DNA of 64,000 bases from Massilia sp. Root335 (GTDB lineage: Bacteria > Pseudomonadota > Gammaproteobacteria > Burkholderiales > Burkholderiaceae_D), in contig NZ_LMCY01000015.1 in NCBI RefSeq assembly GCF_001425685.1, positions 307 through 64,306 on the forward strand, in the 5' to 3' direction. Made by a program: the position numbers and the translations under genes. Of the stretch, positions 43,297 to 51,425 are shown in pieces; position 1 is the first letter of the stretch, and each line of letters begins with the position of its first letter. The notes beneath the pieces are model-generated. The model had not been told where the DNA came from, made no database searches, and was given only the letters and a program-made list of their open reading frames with translations.

Positions 43297-44976
43297 TCAG
43301 TGCGCGGTCACGCGGAAGTAGTCGACGTCCAGGCTCGCACCCGCCCCCGCCGCCTGGCTCCCGACACTGAATAAGCCCATCTGTGCCCCGACCCAGCGGC
43401 CCTTGCTGGCCGTGAACGGCTCGGCCACCGGCACGAAGGCCGTGCCGCCGCTGCGGTACGAGAAGTGCGCCACGCCGCCCTCGCGCATCTCCATGCGCAG
43501 GTCGAGATCCGCGGGGGCGGAGGGCAGCACGACGCGGGTCGATTCCGTGCAACGCACCCTGGCCGGGGTGCAGGTCGTGTAGACGAGCTGCGTCGCGGCC
43601 CCGGCCTGGCGCAGGCCCAGCCAGGCGTACTGCATGCCGTCGAGGATCAGGCCGGCGCGGTCGCCGTCGCGCGCGCCGTTCAGCCGGACATGCGTGTTGA
43701 CGACGAAGGCCGGCGCCGGCAGCTTCTGCAACAGGAGCGCCGGCGCGCCGCGCACATAGTCCGCTTCCGGCGCGGGTTGCGTGAACAGGCGCAGATGGCC
43801 CGGGCGCGCGGCCAGCGAATACCAGCCGGCCTGGCTGTTGGCGTTCCACTGCCATTGCAGGCCGAGCGCCGGTCCGTCGAATTCGTCGGACGTCGGCGGC
43901 ACCCGGACCGGGCCGCCGGCCACCGGCTTGGCGTGGACGAGCACGGGCTGGCCGGTGCCGGGCTTCGGACCGTCCTCGCCGATCACGGGCCAGCCGTCCG
44001 CCCAGCGCATCGGCTGCAGGTGCACGACGCGGCCGTACGCGCCCTTGTCCTGGAAATGCAGGAACCAGTCCTTGCCGTCCTGCGCCCGCACCCACGCGCC
44101 CTGGTGCGGGCCGTTGACCGGCGTCGTGCCCTGGTCCATCACGGTCCGCACCTCGTACGGTCCGTGGATGCTGCGCGAGCGGAACACCGCCTGCCAGCCC
44201 TCCTCGACCCCACCGGCCGGCGCGAACACGTAGTACCAGCCGTTTTCCTTGTACAGCTTGGGGCCCTCCAGCGTGCGGTAGCCGGGCAGCTTGTTGCCGT
44301 CGATGATGGTGGCGCCCGCGTCGTCGAGCAGGCGGCTGCCGTCCGGCGCCATGCTGCGCAGGGTCAAGAGGTTGTTGATGCCGGCGCGGCTTCTGGCCCA
44401 GCCGTGCAGCAGGTAGGCCTTGCCGTCGTCGTCCCACAGCGGCGTCGGATCGATGATGCCCTTGCCCGGCAGGAGCAGGTGCGGCGCGCTCCACGGCCCC
44501 GTGAAGCGCTCGGCCGTGGTGACGAAAATGCCGAGGTCCGGGTCCGGGTAGAAGATCCAGAATTTGCCGTCGTGCCAGCGCAGGCACGGCGCCCACACGC
44601 CGTCGCCGAGGCGCGGCACGGCGAAGCGCTCGGCCGGCACGAGGTTGGGCAGCGCGTGGCCGACCAGTTCCCAGTTCACCAGGTCCTTCGACTGCAGCAA
44701 CGGCAGTCCGGGCGCGCTGTTGAAACTCGACGAGGTCAGGTAGTAGGTGTCGCCGACGCGGATCGCGTCCGGGTCCGAATAATCGGCATGCAGCACCGGA
44801 TTCCGGTAGCGGCCGTCGCCCAGGTCGGCCACCCAGGGTTCGTCGGCGCCCGGCGGCCGGGCGGCGGGCGCCGACTGGCACCCGGCCGCCAGCACGGCCA
44901 GCAGGACGGCGCCGGCGATGCGGCCGGAGGTGGCGAAATGCCCGTGCGGCGAGCGGAATGGAAATGGTGTGGACAT
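43297..44976 (-). CDS. GH43 lipoprotein, arabinofuranosidase/xylosidase-like
   Basis: A 559-residue predicted lipoprotein: signal peptide with lipobox LAAGC (Cys33). The five-bladed propeller (about 48-345) contains the GH43 triad: Asp68 in YSDPD (base), Asp176 in IDPTPLWDDDG (modulator) and Glu237 in TLEGPKLY (acid). A C-terminal beta-sandwich (about 360-559, DEFDGPALGLQWQW) of the GH43/DUF1349 type completes the active site in related exo-acting enzymes. The order suits an alpha-L-arabinofuranosidase or beta-xylosidase acting at the cell surface or in the periplasm on arabinan or arabinoxylan. AGGAG ribosome site. It is divergent from the receptor at 45242, with operator-like palindromes between. 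Confidence 0.87.
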   Translation of the reverse strand: MSTPFPFRSPHGHFATSGRIAGAVLLAVLAAGCQSAPAARPPGADEPWVADLGDGRYRNPVLHADYSDPDAIRVGDTYYLTSSSFNSAPGLPLLQSKDLVNWELVGHALPNLVPAERFAVPRLGDGVWAPCLRWHDGKFWIFYPDPDLGIFVTTAERFTGPWSAPHLLLPGKGIIDPTPLWDDDGKAYLLHGWARSRAGINNLLTLRSMAPDGSRLLDDAGATIIDGNKLPGYRTLEGPKLYKENGWYYVFAPAGGVEEGWQAVFRSRSIHGPYEVRTVMDQGTTPVNGPHQGAWVRAQDGKDWFLHFQDKGAYGRVVHLQPMRWADGWPVIGEDGPKPGTGQPVLVHAKPVAGGPVRVPPTSDEFDGPALGLQWQWNANSQAGWYSLAARPGHLRLFTQPAPEADYVRGAPALLLQKLPAPAFVVNTHVRLNGARDGDRAGLILDGMQYAWLGLRQAGAATQLVYTTCTPARVRCTESTRVVLPSAPADLDLRMEMREGGVAHFSYRSGGTAFVPVAEPFTASKGRWVGAQMGLFSVGSQAAGAGASLDVDYFRVTAH

Positions 44977-45068
44977 GCTGCTGCGTCTCCTTGCGTGTTG
45001 TCGGTGTGGCGGAACTGGCCGGTCCAGCCAGTTTTACATCAAAAGGTTAGCAGAGCAAAATCTGGACC

Positions 45069-45096
45069 GACCAATTCATTAAATTGGTCTGCCAAT
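45069..45096. promoter_or_regulatory. overlapping palindromes, ExuR/UxuR-like operator candidate
   Basis: GACCAATT-N5-AATTGGTC (45069-45089) overlaps ATTGG-TCTG-CCAAT (45083-45096). The second half resembles the ATTGGTnnnCCAAT pattern bound by hexuronate-responsive GntR regulators such as ExuR/UxuR. A further dyad, AACTGG-N9-CCAGTT, lies at 45013-45033. The region is AT-rich and lies between divergent GH43 and receptor genes, so it may control both. No GntR gene is in the window. Confidence 0.45.
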
Positions 45097-45241
45097 AATC
45101 ACAATGTGGTTTGGTGAGTTTCACAACGGTCCAACCCGACTCCTCGCTTAATCTATGTCCGACCGCCGGATCTGGTACGCAATATATAACGTACACATCG
45201 CCAGCCGCGGAAAGAACGCATACCTACAATGGAGACCTATC

Positions 45242-48200
45242 GTGAGAGAGAGCACATCATATCCGCTGCGGCCGAAGCGCCTGAGCCTGGCCGTGTCGCT
45301 GGCCCTGGCTTCGCTGATCGTCAGCAGCGCCGCCGTGGCGCAGGAGAACCCGGCGCCGGCCGGGGACGGCGCCAGCGGCGAGAAAATCGCCCGGGTGGTG
45401 GTGAGCGCGACCCGCGCCTCGCAGCAATCGAGCATCGACCGCAAGAAGAACGCGGCCACCGCGATCGATTCGATCGTCGCCGAGGACGTCGGCTCGCTGC
45501 CGGACCGGAACGTCGGCGAGGCGATCTCGCGCATGTCGGGCATCGCGCTGGACCGGGGCGACTACGGCGAAGGCGTCAGCGTCGCCGTGCGCGGCAATTC
45601 GGCCGACCTGACCCGCGTCGAGATCGACGGCCAGGGCGTGCAATCGGCGGGCGGCGCCGACATGGGCGGCAACAGCGGCGCCAGCGGCCGCGCCGTCGAG
45701 TTCCGCCAGCTGTCGTCCGACCTGATCAAGAGCGTGGACGTGGTCAAGGGCTCGACGGCCGACATGACCGAGGGCTCGCTGGGCGGCGGCATCATCATCA
45801 AGACGCGCACCGGCCTCGATTTCAAGAAGCCCTTCGCGTCGGTGCGCGTGGCCGCGTCGCAAACGTCGCTGAACAAAAAATGGAAGCCGGATGCAAACCT
45901 GATCCTGGCGGACAAATTCCTCGACGGGCGCCTGGGCCTGCTGCTCAACGCATCGTCGACGACGCTGGCGAACGAGTCGCACTCGCAGCAGAACGCCTTC
46001 AGCGCGCTGCAGGGCTATTACCGCGTGGCCGACTTCGACAATTCGCCGCAGAAGACCTTCAGCTTCCTGCCCGCCACGCTGAACCGGGCCGACGCCAGCG
46101 TGGACCAGCCGCTGCTGCAATCGCCGCTGACCGGCGGCGGCTTCTTCAACTCGGCGACGCCGCTGTCGGTGCTGACCCAGTCGGCGGCCGCGCGCACCAA
46201 GGCCGACTGCTACGCCGCCTTCCCGGCCATCGCCGCCGCCCAGCTGAACACGATCGCGTCGAACAGCCGCAACGCGGCCCAGTCCCAGCGCGGGAACGAG
46301 CTGGCGACCTGCCTGAACCAGTGGAACGACTACACGCCGTCGAACGTGCGCTACTTCGTCAAGCGCGAGATCGACAGGCGCCAGGACCTGGACCTGCGCG
46401 CCGACTTCAAGGTCGACAACCACCTGACCGTCTACGCCAAGGGCAGCTACAACCGCCGCCGCGACGACATGTCGCAGCTCACCTACACGCTCGGCAACGT
46501 GCTGACCAACACCGGCACGACGATCAGCCCGGCCTTTACCGGCCGGCCGTACGTCGACGACACCGCGGCCGGCGTGCGCAACGCGGTGCCGGGTTCCGGC
46601 TACTACCTGTACGACACCCCGACCACGCGCAGCAACGGCTATCCGCTGGCGGGCACCGTCGTCAACATCGTGCCCGGCTCGATCGTCGCCGACGCCAACC
46701 ACCACCTGACGTCGTACCAGATCACCGACGGCCAGGCGACCACCGACCAGTTGCACGACATCGCCGACATCACGGCGAAATACTTCCAGCTGGGTGGCAC
46801 CTACCGGAACGGCGGCCTCACCGCGGAATTCTTCGTCGGCGACGCGCGCTCGGATTTCCAGCGCGCCCAGAAGCGCATCAGCTTCACCAATTTCTACGGC
46901 CCGACCACGATGTCGGTCCTGCCGAACGGATTGTGGACCTACACCTTCCCCGGCAGCGGCTTCAATCAGGCCGATCCGGCCCAGTACGTGCGCGTGTTCC
47001 CGGCCACCGGCAACACCGCCGCGCAGCCGCTCGGCCCCCTCAACACGCGCGCCGCGCCGGCGTACACGATCGCGCAACAGCCGCTGCTGAGCTCTTCGTC
47101 GCCGCGCACCGAGGCGTTCTGGAACCCGCAGATCCGCGCCACCGAGGAGCGCACCGCCAAGCTCGATCTCGCGTGGGCGACGCCGGAGTCGGTCCCGTTC
47201 TTCAAGCGCTTCAAGGCCGGCTTCAACCTGCGCGACAACCGCGTCGACAACTGGAATCCGGGCGACGGCAACAGCGGCGGCATCGTGCTGCAGGCGGCGA
47301 ACGGCACCTATGGCCAGCCGGGCTACCAGGCGCCGATCGTGCTCCCGACCCCGATCGCCCGCGACGTGGTCCAGGCCTGCCAGGACACCCCGGGCTCGCT
47401 GGGCCCAGGCGGCAAGCCGTGCCAGTACGGCTATGTATCGAACCCCGACCCGCGCCTGGCCCTGAACGGCACGACGCAACTGACGCCGCAGCAGTTCCAG
47501 GACCTCGTATCGCAGGTCCTGACCGGCAAGGCCACGTCGACCCAGTTGTTCAGCGGCGCCAGCGGACGCCCGGCCGGCATGCTCGACAACTGGACCCAGA
47601 TCGACGTCGAGAAAGCCTTCGGCCTGATCGGCGCGCCCAACAACAATTACGACTGCGTCAAGCACTGCACCGCCAACGACGGCAAGGTCTACGACCAGCC
47701 GGTGCAGAAGCTCAAGGAACGCACGCAGGCGTTCTACATCATGGGCGACTTCGGCATCGACCACATCCCGTTCACCGATCGCGCCCTGCCGTTCGGCTGG
47801 GAGATCGACGGCAACCTGGGGTACCGCTTCGTGCGCACGAAGGTCAGCGGCCTCGGGATGATGACGCTGAGCTCCATCACCCCTACCGCGTCCTACGACC
47901 CGCTCAACCCGACCGCGCCGGGCGGCACCGTCACCAACACGTACATCCGCAACACCGCCGTCAACGCCAGCACCACCGACTTCCTGCCGACGTACAACCT
48001 GGCGATGTGGATGGTCCCGGACAAGCTGGTCGTGCGCTACAGCCGCGCGCGCACCGTGGCGCGGCCGCCGATCACGCAGCTTCTGCCGGCCGGCACCTGC
48101 ATCTACGACGAGACGCTGGCCGTGGGCGGCGAAGTCGCCCAGCGCTGCAGCGGCACGCTCGGCAACCCAGCCCTGCAGGCGCAGAAGAACCTCAACCAGA

Positions 48201-48970
48201 ACCTGAGCCTCGAACTGTATCCGAACAAGGACACGATGTTCACGGCCGCCATCTTCCGGCAGAAAGGCATCATCGGCCCCGCGCTGAGCCAGGGCGTCAA
48301 CAAGCTGCCGCTGTTCGCCGGCTCGCCGCTGGTCGACCCCGCGACCGGCACCGACCTGTCGACCATCCCGTTCAACTATTCGATGTGGATGAACGGCGCC
48401 GCGACGACCCGCAAGGGCCTCGAACTGGGCACCAAGACCGCGTTCACCTTCCTGCCCTGGGCGCTGCGCTACACCGGCTTCGACGCCAACGTGACGAAGC
48501 TGCGGTCGATCACGACCAGCGAGAACGCGGTCGACCTGCTGACCGGCGCCCCGCTGCCGCCGCAGCGCGAGTCGAAGTATTCGTACAACTGGGCGCTGTG
48601 GTACGACGACGGCCGCCTGTCGGCGCGCGTCGCGGTGCAGGCGGTGGCTTCCTACTTCACCTGCATCGCCGGCTGCACCCAGCAGGCCGCGATCCAGAAC
48701 TACCCGGGCGTCGGGGTCCAGCTCACCAAATTCCCCTACAATCCGGGTTCGCCGAACTACAAGGACACCACCCGCTTCATCGACGCCAAGCTCGCGTACA
48801 AGCTGCGGCCGAACGTGGAGGTCTTCGTCGAGGGCCGCAATCTGGGGAATGCGACCACCACCAACAGCCAGGGCGCGTCGACGCCGTTCGCCGACGGGAC
48901 GCCCAACCTGCTGGACTATGCGTATGCCGGCCGCCGCATCATGGTCGGTTTGAACTTCCGTACCTTGTGA
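45242..48970 (+). CDS. giant TonB-dependent receptor without STN domain, fourth copy
   Basis: A 1242-residue outer-membrane receptor. The GTG at 45242, 8 bp after GGAG, is chosen because it gives RESTSYPLRPKRLSLAVSL, matching the leader of the receptor at 23064. The frame runs upstream to 45155 without a leader-like sequence, and the ATG at 45229 is out of frame. Signal peptide about 1-35, TonB box RVVVSATRAS, plug with KKNAATAIDSIVAEDVGSLP, then barrel with the family cysteine loops (ATCLNQWNDYTP, ACQDTPGSL, DCVKHCTANDG) and end YAGRRIMVGLNF. No STN, no SusD. GH95 follows by 16 bp, so its ligand is probably a fucosylated, galactosylated or acetylated pectin fragment. Confidence 0.9.
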   Translation: MRESTSYPLRPKRLSLAVSLALASLIVSSAAVAQENPAPAGDGASGEKIARVVVSATRASQQSSIDRKKNAATAIDSIVAEDVGSLPDRNVGEAISRMSGIALDRGDYGEGVSVAVRGNSADLTRVEIDGQGVQSAGGADMGGNSGASGRAVEFRQLSSDLIKSVDVVKGSTADMTEGSLGGGIIIKTRTGLDFKKPFASVRVAASQTSLNKKWKPDANLILADKFLDGRLGLLLNASSTTLANESHSQQNAFSALQGYYRVADFDNSPQKTFSFLPATLNRADASVDQPLLQSPLTGGGFFNSATPLSVLTQSAAARTKADCYAAFPAIAAAQLNTIASNSRNAAQSQRGNELATCLNQWNDYTPSNVRYFVKREIDRRQDLDLRADFKVDNHLTVYAKGSYNRRRDDMSQLTYTLGNVLTNTGTTISPAFTGRPYVDDTAAGVRNAVPGSGYYLYDTPTTRSNGYPLAGTVVNIVPGSIVADANHHLTSYQITDGQATTDQLHDIADITAKYFQLGGTYRNGGLTAEFFVGDARSDFQRAQKRISFTNFYGPTTMSVLPNGLWTYTFPGSGFNQADPAQYVRVFPATGNTAAQPLGPLNTRAAPAYTIAQQPLLSSSSPRTEAFWNPQIRATEERTAKLDLAWATPESVPFFKRFKAGFNLRDNRVDNWNPGDGNSGGIVLQAANGTYGQPGYQAPIVLPTPIARDVVQACQDTPGSLGPGGKPCQYGYVSNPDPRLALNGTTQLTPQQFQDLVSQVLTGKATSTQLFSGASGRPAGMLDNWTQIDVEKAFGLIGAPNNNYDCVKHCTANDGKVYDQPVQKLKERTQAFYIMGDFGIDHIPFTDRALPFGWEIDGNLGYRFVRTKVSGLGMMTLSSITPTASYDPLNPTAPGGTVTNTYIRNTAVNASTTDFLPTYNLAMWMVPDKLVVRYSRARTVARPPITQLLPAGTCIYDETLAVGGEVAQRCSGTLGNPALQAQKNLNQNLSLELYPNKDTMFTAAIFRQKGIIGPALSQGVNKLPLFAGSPLVDPATGTDLSTIPFNYSMWMNGAATTRKGLELGTKTAFTFLPWALRYTGFDANVTKLRSITTSENAVDLLTGAPLPPQRESKYSYNWALWYDDGRLSARVAVQAVASYFTCIAGCTQQAAIQNYPGVGVQLTKFPYNPGSPNYKDTTRFIDAKLAYKLRPNVEVFVEGRNLGNATTTNSQGASTPFADGTPNLLDYAYAGRRIMVGLNFRTL

Positions 48971-48986
48971 CCGACAGGAGACACTC

Positions 48987-51425
48987 TTGAATCGACAACA
49001 CCCGTCCCGGCCGGCGCGCCGCAGCTTCATGGTGTCGACCGGGCTGGCGCTGGCCATGCCCGGCCTCGCCGGCGCCACCGTGGTCGCGGCAACGAGGCAC
49101 GACCGCGACAGCCTGAGTCTCTGGTACGACAAGCCGGCCGGCCCCTGGGTCGAGGCGCTCCCGATCGGCAACGGCCGGCTCGGCGCCATGGTGTTCGGCC
49201 GCGCCGCGCAGGAACGCGTGCAGCTGAACGAGGACACGCTGTTCGCCGGCGGTCCGTACGATCCGAGCAACCCGGACGCGCTGGCGGCGCTGCCGCGGGT
49301 GCGCGCGCTGATCGACCAGGAAAAGTTCAAGGAAGCCGCGGACCTCGCGAGCGCGTCGATGATGGGCAAGCCGATGCGCCAAATGCCGTATGGCGCCGCG
49401 GGCGACCTGCTGCTCGACTTCCCCGGCGTGCAGGGCGCGGCCCACTACCGGCGCTCGCTCGACCTCGACACGGCGGTCGCGACGGCCAGCTTCACGGACG
49501 GCGCCACGCGCCACCTGCGCGAAGCGTTCGCCAGCGAACCGGACCAGGTCGTGGTGCTGCACCTGACGGCAACGGGCGGCCGCCCGCTGGACCTGGACGT
49601 GGGCTACCGCGCACCGGCGAACGTCAAATACGGCGATACGCAGACGCCGCCCGCGCCTTTTCAAGGTGCCGCCTGGGACCTGCGCGAGTCGACGGATGCC
49701 AGCCAGCGCCCGGCCACGCTCGCCATCCGGCCGGACGGCGCCGGCGCGCTGCTGGCCGAGGGCCGCAACCAGCCGGCCCAGGGCATTCCCGCCGCGCTGC
49801 GCTACGCGGTGCGCGTCCGTGCCGTCAGCGACGGCGCGGCCACCGTCGACGGCGACCGCCTGCGGGTGCGCGGCGCCACGGCCATCACGCTGCTCGTCTC
49901 CTGCGCCACCAGCTACGTGAACTACGCCGACGTGAGCGGCGACCCGGTCGCGCTCGTCCGCGCCCGCACCGACGCGGCCGCGCGCAAGCCGTACGCGCGC
50001 CTGAAGGCCGACCACGTCGCGGCCCACCGGGCGCTGTTCCAGCGCTTCTCGATCCGGCTCGGCGGCGGCGCCGTCGATGCCCGTCCCACGCACGAACGCA
50101 TCGCCGTGTCGGAAGCCGTGCCCGACCCCGGCCTGGCCGCGCTGTACGTGCAATATGCGCGCTACCTGCTGCTGGCGTCGTCGCGTCCGGGCTCGCAGCC
50201 CGCCAACCTGCAGGGCCGCTGGAACGAGGGGAACAGTCCGCCCTGGGGCGGCAAGTACACGATCAACATCAACACCGAGATGAACTACTGGCCGGCGCAC
50301 GCCGCCAACCTGGCCGAATGCGTGGAACCGGTGCTGCGCATGATCGAGGACCTGGCCATCACCGGCGCCGTCACGGCGCGCAAGCACTATGGCGCGCGCG
50401 GCTGGGTCACTCACCACAACACCGACCTGTGGCGCGCCACGGCGCCGATCGACGGGCCGAATTTCGGCATGTGGCCGCTCGGCGGCGCGTGGATGTGCAA
50501 GACGCTGTGGGACCACTACGAATACCACCCGGACGAGGCCTGGCTGCGCCGCATCTACCCGCTGCTGAAGGGCGCCGCGCTGTTCTTCGTGGACGCCATG
50601 GTCGAGGACCCGAAGGGCCGCGGCCTGGTGACGTCGCCGTCGATGTCGCCGGAACACAACCACCATCCCGGCGTGGCGCTGTGCGCGGGACCGGCCATGG
50701 ACCGCCAGATCATCCGCGACCTGTTCGGCTGGACGCTGCAGGCGCATGCCGCGCTGAAGGATCCGGATGCCGGCTTCGCCGCGACGCTGGCGACGATGCG
50801 CAACCGCCTGCCCGCCGACCGGATCGGCGCGCTGGGCCAGTTGCAGGAATGGCTGGAGGACTGGGACGCGAAGAAGGACACGCACCGCCACGTGTCGCAC
50901 CTGTACGGCGTCTACCCGAGCGAACAGATCAACGTGCGCGACACGCCTGACCTGATCGCAGCGGCCAAGGTGTCGCTCGACATCCGCGGCGACAAGTCGA
51001 CGGGCTGGGCGACGGCCTGGCGGCTGGTGCTGTGGGCCCGCATGGGCGACGGCGACCGGGCCCACGCGATCCTCACCGGCCTGCTCGGCCCCACGCGCAC
51101 GTATCCGAACATGTTCGACGCGCATCCGCCGTTCCAGATCGACGGCAATTTCGGCGGCACCGCCGGCATCCTCGAGATGATCGTGCAGTCGTGGGGCGGC
51201 GAGATCCGGCTGCTCCCCGCCCTGCCCGCGGCCTGGCCCGAGGGCGCGCTGCGCGGCGTGCGTGCGCGCGGCGGCGTGGAACTCGACATCGACTGGGCGC
51301 AAGGCCGCCTGCGCCGGGTCGCCCTGCGCGGAAGGCCGGGCGCCGCGGTGCGCCTGCGCCACGGCACGCGGCTGCTGGACGTCACCCTGGACCGCAACGG
51401 TCGCGCCACCCCGGAGATCATATGA
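48987..51425 (+). CDS. GH95 alpha-L-fucosidase/alpha-L-galactosidase
   Basis: An 812-residue inverting glycosidase. Translation starts at TTG (48987) 6 bp after AGGAG. The first ATG (49029) would remove the twin-arginine signal ARRSFMVSTGLALA, so the TTG is preferred. The GH95 architecture is complete: N-terminal super-sandwich (about 43-300), linker, then (alpha/alpha)6 barrel. Catalytic residues can be placed by analogy with the bifidobacterial enzyme: Asn427 and Asn429 in NINTEMNYW, Glu556 in SPSMSPEH and Asp719 in FQIDGNFGG. The family cleaves alpha-1,2-L-fucose or alpha-L-galactose from xyloglucan, RG-II or glycans. The stop overlaps the next start (ATGA), coupling it to the esterase. 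Confidence 0.9.
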   Translation: MNRQHPSRPARRSFMVSTGLALAMPGLAGATVVAATRHDRDSLSLWYDKPAGPWVEALPIGNGRLGAMVFGRAAQERVQLNEDTLFAGGPYDPSNPDALAALPRVRALIDQEKFKEAADLASASMMGKPMRQMPYGAAGDLLLDFPGVQGAAHYRRSLDLDTAVATASFTDGATRHLREAFASEPDQVVVLHLTATGGRPLDLDVGYRAPANVKYGDTQTPPAPFQGAAWDLRESTDASQRPATLAIRPDGAGALLAEGRNQPAQGIPAALRYAVRVRAVSDGAATVDGDRLRVRGATAITLLVSCATSYVNYADVSGDPVALVRARTDAAARKPYARLKADHVAAHRALFQRFSIRLGGGAVDARPTHERIAVSEAVPDPGLAALYVQYARYLLLASSRPGSQPANLQGRWNEGNSPPWGGKYTININTEMNYWPAHAANLAECVEPVLRMIEDLAITGAVTARKHYGARGWVTHHNTDLWRATAPIDGPNFGMWPLGGAWMCKTLWDHYEYHPDEAWLRRIYPLLKGAALFFVDAMVEDPKGRGLVTSPSMSPEHNHHPGVALCAGPAMDRQIIRDLFGWTLQAHAALKDPDAGFAATLATMRNRLPADRIGALGQLQEWLEDWDAKKDTHRHVSHLYGVYPSEQINVRDTPDLIAAAKVSLDIRGDKSTGWATAWRLVLWARMGDGDRAHAILTGLLGPTRTYPNMFDAHPPFQIDGNFGGTAGILEMIVQSWGGEIRLLPALPAAWPEGALRGVRARGGVELDIDWAQGRLRRVALRGRPGAAVRLRHGTRLLDVTLDRNGRATPEII

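Noticed and set aside
37898..44881. A 2327-codon open frame on the minus strand spanning GH3, pectinesterase and part of GH43
   Set aside because: Only the 37898-40519 part encodes a recognisable protein (GH3). The rest is read-through in very GC-rich DNA antisense to the clear pectinesterase gene.
23064..48970. SusC/SusD pair organisation
   Set aside because: No SusD-like lipoprotein was found next to any receptor; flanking genes are enzymes or regulators.
48987..49031. ATG at 49029 as start of GH95
   Set aside because: It removes the twin-arginine motif and lacks a ribosome site; TTG at 48987 has AGGAG at 6 bp.
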